Source: Campylobacter concisus
Lineage (GTDB): Bacteria; Campylobacterota; Campylobacteria; Campylobacterales; Campylobacteraceae
DNA: 64,000 nucleotides
Assembly: GCF_001891085.1 (NCBI RefSeq)
Contig: NZ_JXUP01000003.1
Coordinates: 274,853 to 338,852 of the forward strand
Direction of reading: 5' to 3'
A program made the position numbers and the translations under genes. The notes under the pieces are model-generated. The model did no database searches. It was not told the DNA's origin and saw only the letters and a program-made list of their open reading frames with translations. Of the stretch, positions 62,977 to 64,000 are shown in pieces (positions within the stretch are counted from its first letter, which is position 1; each line of letters starts with the position of its first letter).

Positions 62977-63707
62977 TGAAAATCCAACTAATTTATAGCT
63001 ACGATGGCTCCGAATTTCAAGGCTCGCAAACTCAGCCACATAAAAATGGCGTAGAAGATGAGCTCTCACGTGCTCTGGCTCACGTTGGAATATTTGAAAA
63101 AATAGTCTCTAGTTCACGTACAGACAAAAACGTCCATGCGATCAATCAAAGCTCAAGCGTAATTTGTGGCGATCATTTTAAAAATTTAGAGCACTTAAAA
63201 GAGCTAATCAACCGCCATGCCCACCCAAATATTCATATAAAACGTATAAATTTAGTTGATGAAAATTTTCAAGCAAGATTTGACGCCGTAGCAAGGTCTT
63301 ATAGATACATTATAGATCATGGAGAATTTGATGTTTTTAGCTCAAATTATAAAGTCTTTTTGCCAAAATTTGATATCAAAAAAGCAAATGAAATTTTATC
63401 TAATTTTATTGGCGAGCATGATTTTAGCTCCTATATGAAAACAGGAAGTGATACAAAAAGTCCAGTGCGAGAAATTTTTAAGGCATTTTGCTATGAATAC
63501 AAAAACCAAACTATCATAGTTTTTAAAGCGAATGGCTTTTTACGCGCTCAAGTACGGCTTATGGTTGCAAATCTGCTTAAAGCTTTGAGTATAAAAAATG
63601 GTGGTGAGCTCATCAATGCTTCACTTAACGGATGTTCCGCTCTAACTCGTATCCCAGCTCCAGCTGAAGGACTTTACCTAAATAGAGTTTTTTATAAATT
63701 TAATTAG
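62976..63707 (+). CDS. truA: TruA, tRNA pseudouridine synthase A
   Basis: 243 residues. N-terminal YSYDGSEFQGSQTQPH, catalytic Asp in SSRTDKNVHA, then FQARFDAVARSYRYII, SYMKTGSDTKSPVREI, and C-terminal ANGFLRAQVRLMVANLL. It converts U38-40 of tRNA anticodon arms to pseudouridine. It shares one base with the lptF stop (TAATG) and is the last gene of the glmU operon in the window. Confidence 0.95.
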   Translation: MKIQLIYSYDGSEFQGSQTQPHKNGVEDELSRALAHVGIFEKIVSSSRTDKNVHAINQSSSVICGDHFKNLEHLKELINRHAHPNIHIKRINLVDENFQARFDAVARSYRYIIDHGEFDVFSSNYKVFLPKFDIKKANEILSNFIGEHDFSSYMKTGSDTKSPVREIFKAFCYEYKNQTIIVFKANGFLRAQVRLMVANLLKALSIKNGGELINASLNGCSALTRIPAPAEGLYLNRVFYKFN

Positions 63708-63751
63708 ATATTTAGAATATTCAATAGTAAGCTTATTTAAAATATTAAATA

Positions 63752-63776
63752 AAGAATCTTATAAGCTAGGATTCTT
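63752..63776 (+). terminator. Possible terminator after truA
   Basis: AAGAATC (63752-63758) and GATTCTT (63770-63776) form a 7-bp stem with an 11-base loop, 45 bases after truA. It lacks a T-run and lies inside the open frame described next, so it is weakly supported. Confidence 0.3.
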
Positions 63777-63808
63777 AGCTAGTTTACACACCCTCCTACT
63801 CTTAACCA

Positions 63809-63817
63809 CCCCCCCCC
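63809..63817. repeat. Poly-C tract (nine C)
   Basis: Nine consecutive C residues in an otherwise AT-rich sequence, flanked by CCA and ACC. It is the only G/C homopolymer of this length noticed in the window. Confidence 0.9.
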
Positions 63818-63903
63818 ACCTCCTAAAAGCACAAGAAGCTTTAGAGGATAGTTTAAGAAGTATTACTTTACAAGATCTATTAGATGAACTTATTAATTTA
63901 TAA

Positions 63904-63952
63904 AATTTAAAAAGTAGGCAAACTAAGTTATAGAATTTAAAAAGTAGGCAAA
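63904..63952. repeat. Two direct repeats with 30-base period
   Basis: The 19-base unit AATTTAAAAAGTAGGCAAA occurs exactly at 63904-63922 and 63934-63952. It directly follows the open-frame remnant. Only two copies; not a CRISPR array. Confidence 0.8.
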
Positions 63953-63981
63953 TATATAAAAACCAATCTATTTTATTTATT

Positions 63982-64000
63982 AGGAGCACATGGTGCTCCT
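63982..64000. repeat. Palindrome at window end
   Basis: AGGAGCAC-ATG-GTGCTCCT, a perfect 8-bp inverted repeat with a 3-base loop. It is probably the terminator of a gene beyond the right edge: read on the minus strand it is followed by TAATAAATAAAAT. What follows on the plus strand is unseen. Confidence 0.55.

Larger units (their letters stand above)
63682..63903 (+). pseudogene. Start-less open frame with nine-C run: possible contingency-gene remnant
   Basis: The frame runs without stop from 63682 to TAA 63901-63903 but contains no ATG, GTG or TTG. Its product would contain a signal-peptide-like segment (YKLGFLASLHTLLLLTTPPHLLKA) followed by a charged helical end (QEALEDSLRSITLQDLLDELINL, cited in part). 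The nine-C run at 63809-63817 encodes the TTPPH part. Runs of C or G of this length are the switching sites of phase-variable genes in Campylobacter. With no start it is most likely a leftover of a secreted-protein gene. Confidence 0.4.

Noticed and set aside
63904..63952. CRISPR array
   Set aside because: Only two copies with an 11-base spacer; no cas genes in the window.
63759..63989. 76-codon minus-strand frame with internal LLFKFY repeats
   Set aside because: The repeats are just the translation of the 30-base-period DNA repeat; no ribosome site and overlap with the palindrome.

Overview
The window looks like a chromosomal segment of a Campylobacter species, most likely in the C. concisus group. 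It is AT-rich and dense in genes, with ATG/GTG/TTG starts behind AAGGA-type ribosome sites and TATAAT -10 boxes without an obvious -35. Several gene orders match my memory of C. jejuni: uvrB - two small genes - pseudopilin - priA - ispG, and fliP / glmU - coaBC - hypothetical - uppS - prepilin peptidase - lptF - truA. The species is inferred; no rRNA or tRNA gene is present to confirm it.

Layout. (1) 1-7043: the end of a Fur-family regulator, then an operon of an HMA_2-like protein, a membrane-anchored ferritin-like protein, three small glycine-zipper proteins and a metal P-type ATPase with an SCA motif instead of CPC. This closely resembles the fez (ferrosome) clusters that build iron-storage organelles. 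The operon continues with an AGCS symporter, a small His-bearing membrane protein and a ModD homologue. (2) 7299-14765, minus strand: a BetT-type osmolyte transporter, two DKNYY paralogues, a small DUF3592-like membrane protein and Uup. (3) 14868-20638: a MATE exporter, a YgjP-type metalloprotease, a cysteine-rich Sel1 protein, and a TRAP-TAXI importer. (4) 20953-24165: pstSCAB phosphate importer. (5) 24192-27204, minus: agmatine-to-putrescine genes aguA and aguB around a frameshifted CDF metal exporter. (6) 27314-30315: a cysteine-type ABC importer with CjaA. (7) 30711-34446, minus: a phosphohexomutase and the groES-ydhR-like-groEL operon with a CIRCE operator. (8) 34615-38316: an AsmA-like protein and an MFS gene broken by three nonsense codons. 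(9) 38317-38958: a non-coding stretch with repeated, covarying hairpins. (10) 38959-47805: uvrB, division-type small proteins, pseudopilin, priA, ispG, dnaB, comEC. (11) 47802-57198, minus: motA-motB-fliP running directly into a TolC-MFP-RND-TolC efflux operon and an EamA exporter. (12) 57335-63707: glmU to truA. (13) 63708-64000: a possible contingency remnant with a run of nine C, short direct repeats and a palindrome.

The genes fall into working sets. Iron handling sits at the left edge. Importers for phosphate, cysteine, osmolytes and a TRAP substrate are spread through the middle, with polyamine synthesis beside them. Chaperonins, DNA replication and repair, natural-transformation parts (pseudopilin, prepilin peptidase, ComEC), the flagellar stator and export gate, and envelope synthesis (GlmU, UppS, LptF) make up the rest. 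The strongest candidate for an under-described system is the ferrosome-like operon with its unusual downstream genes. The structured repeats at 38.4-38.95 kb are the second candidate.
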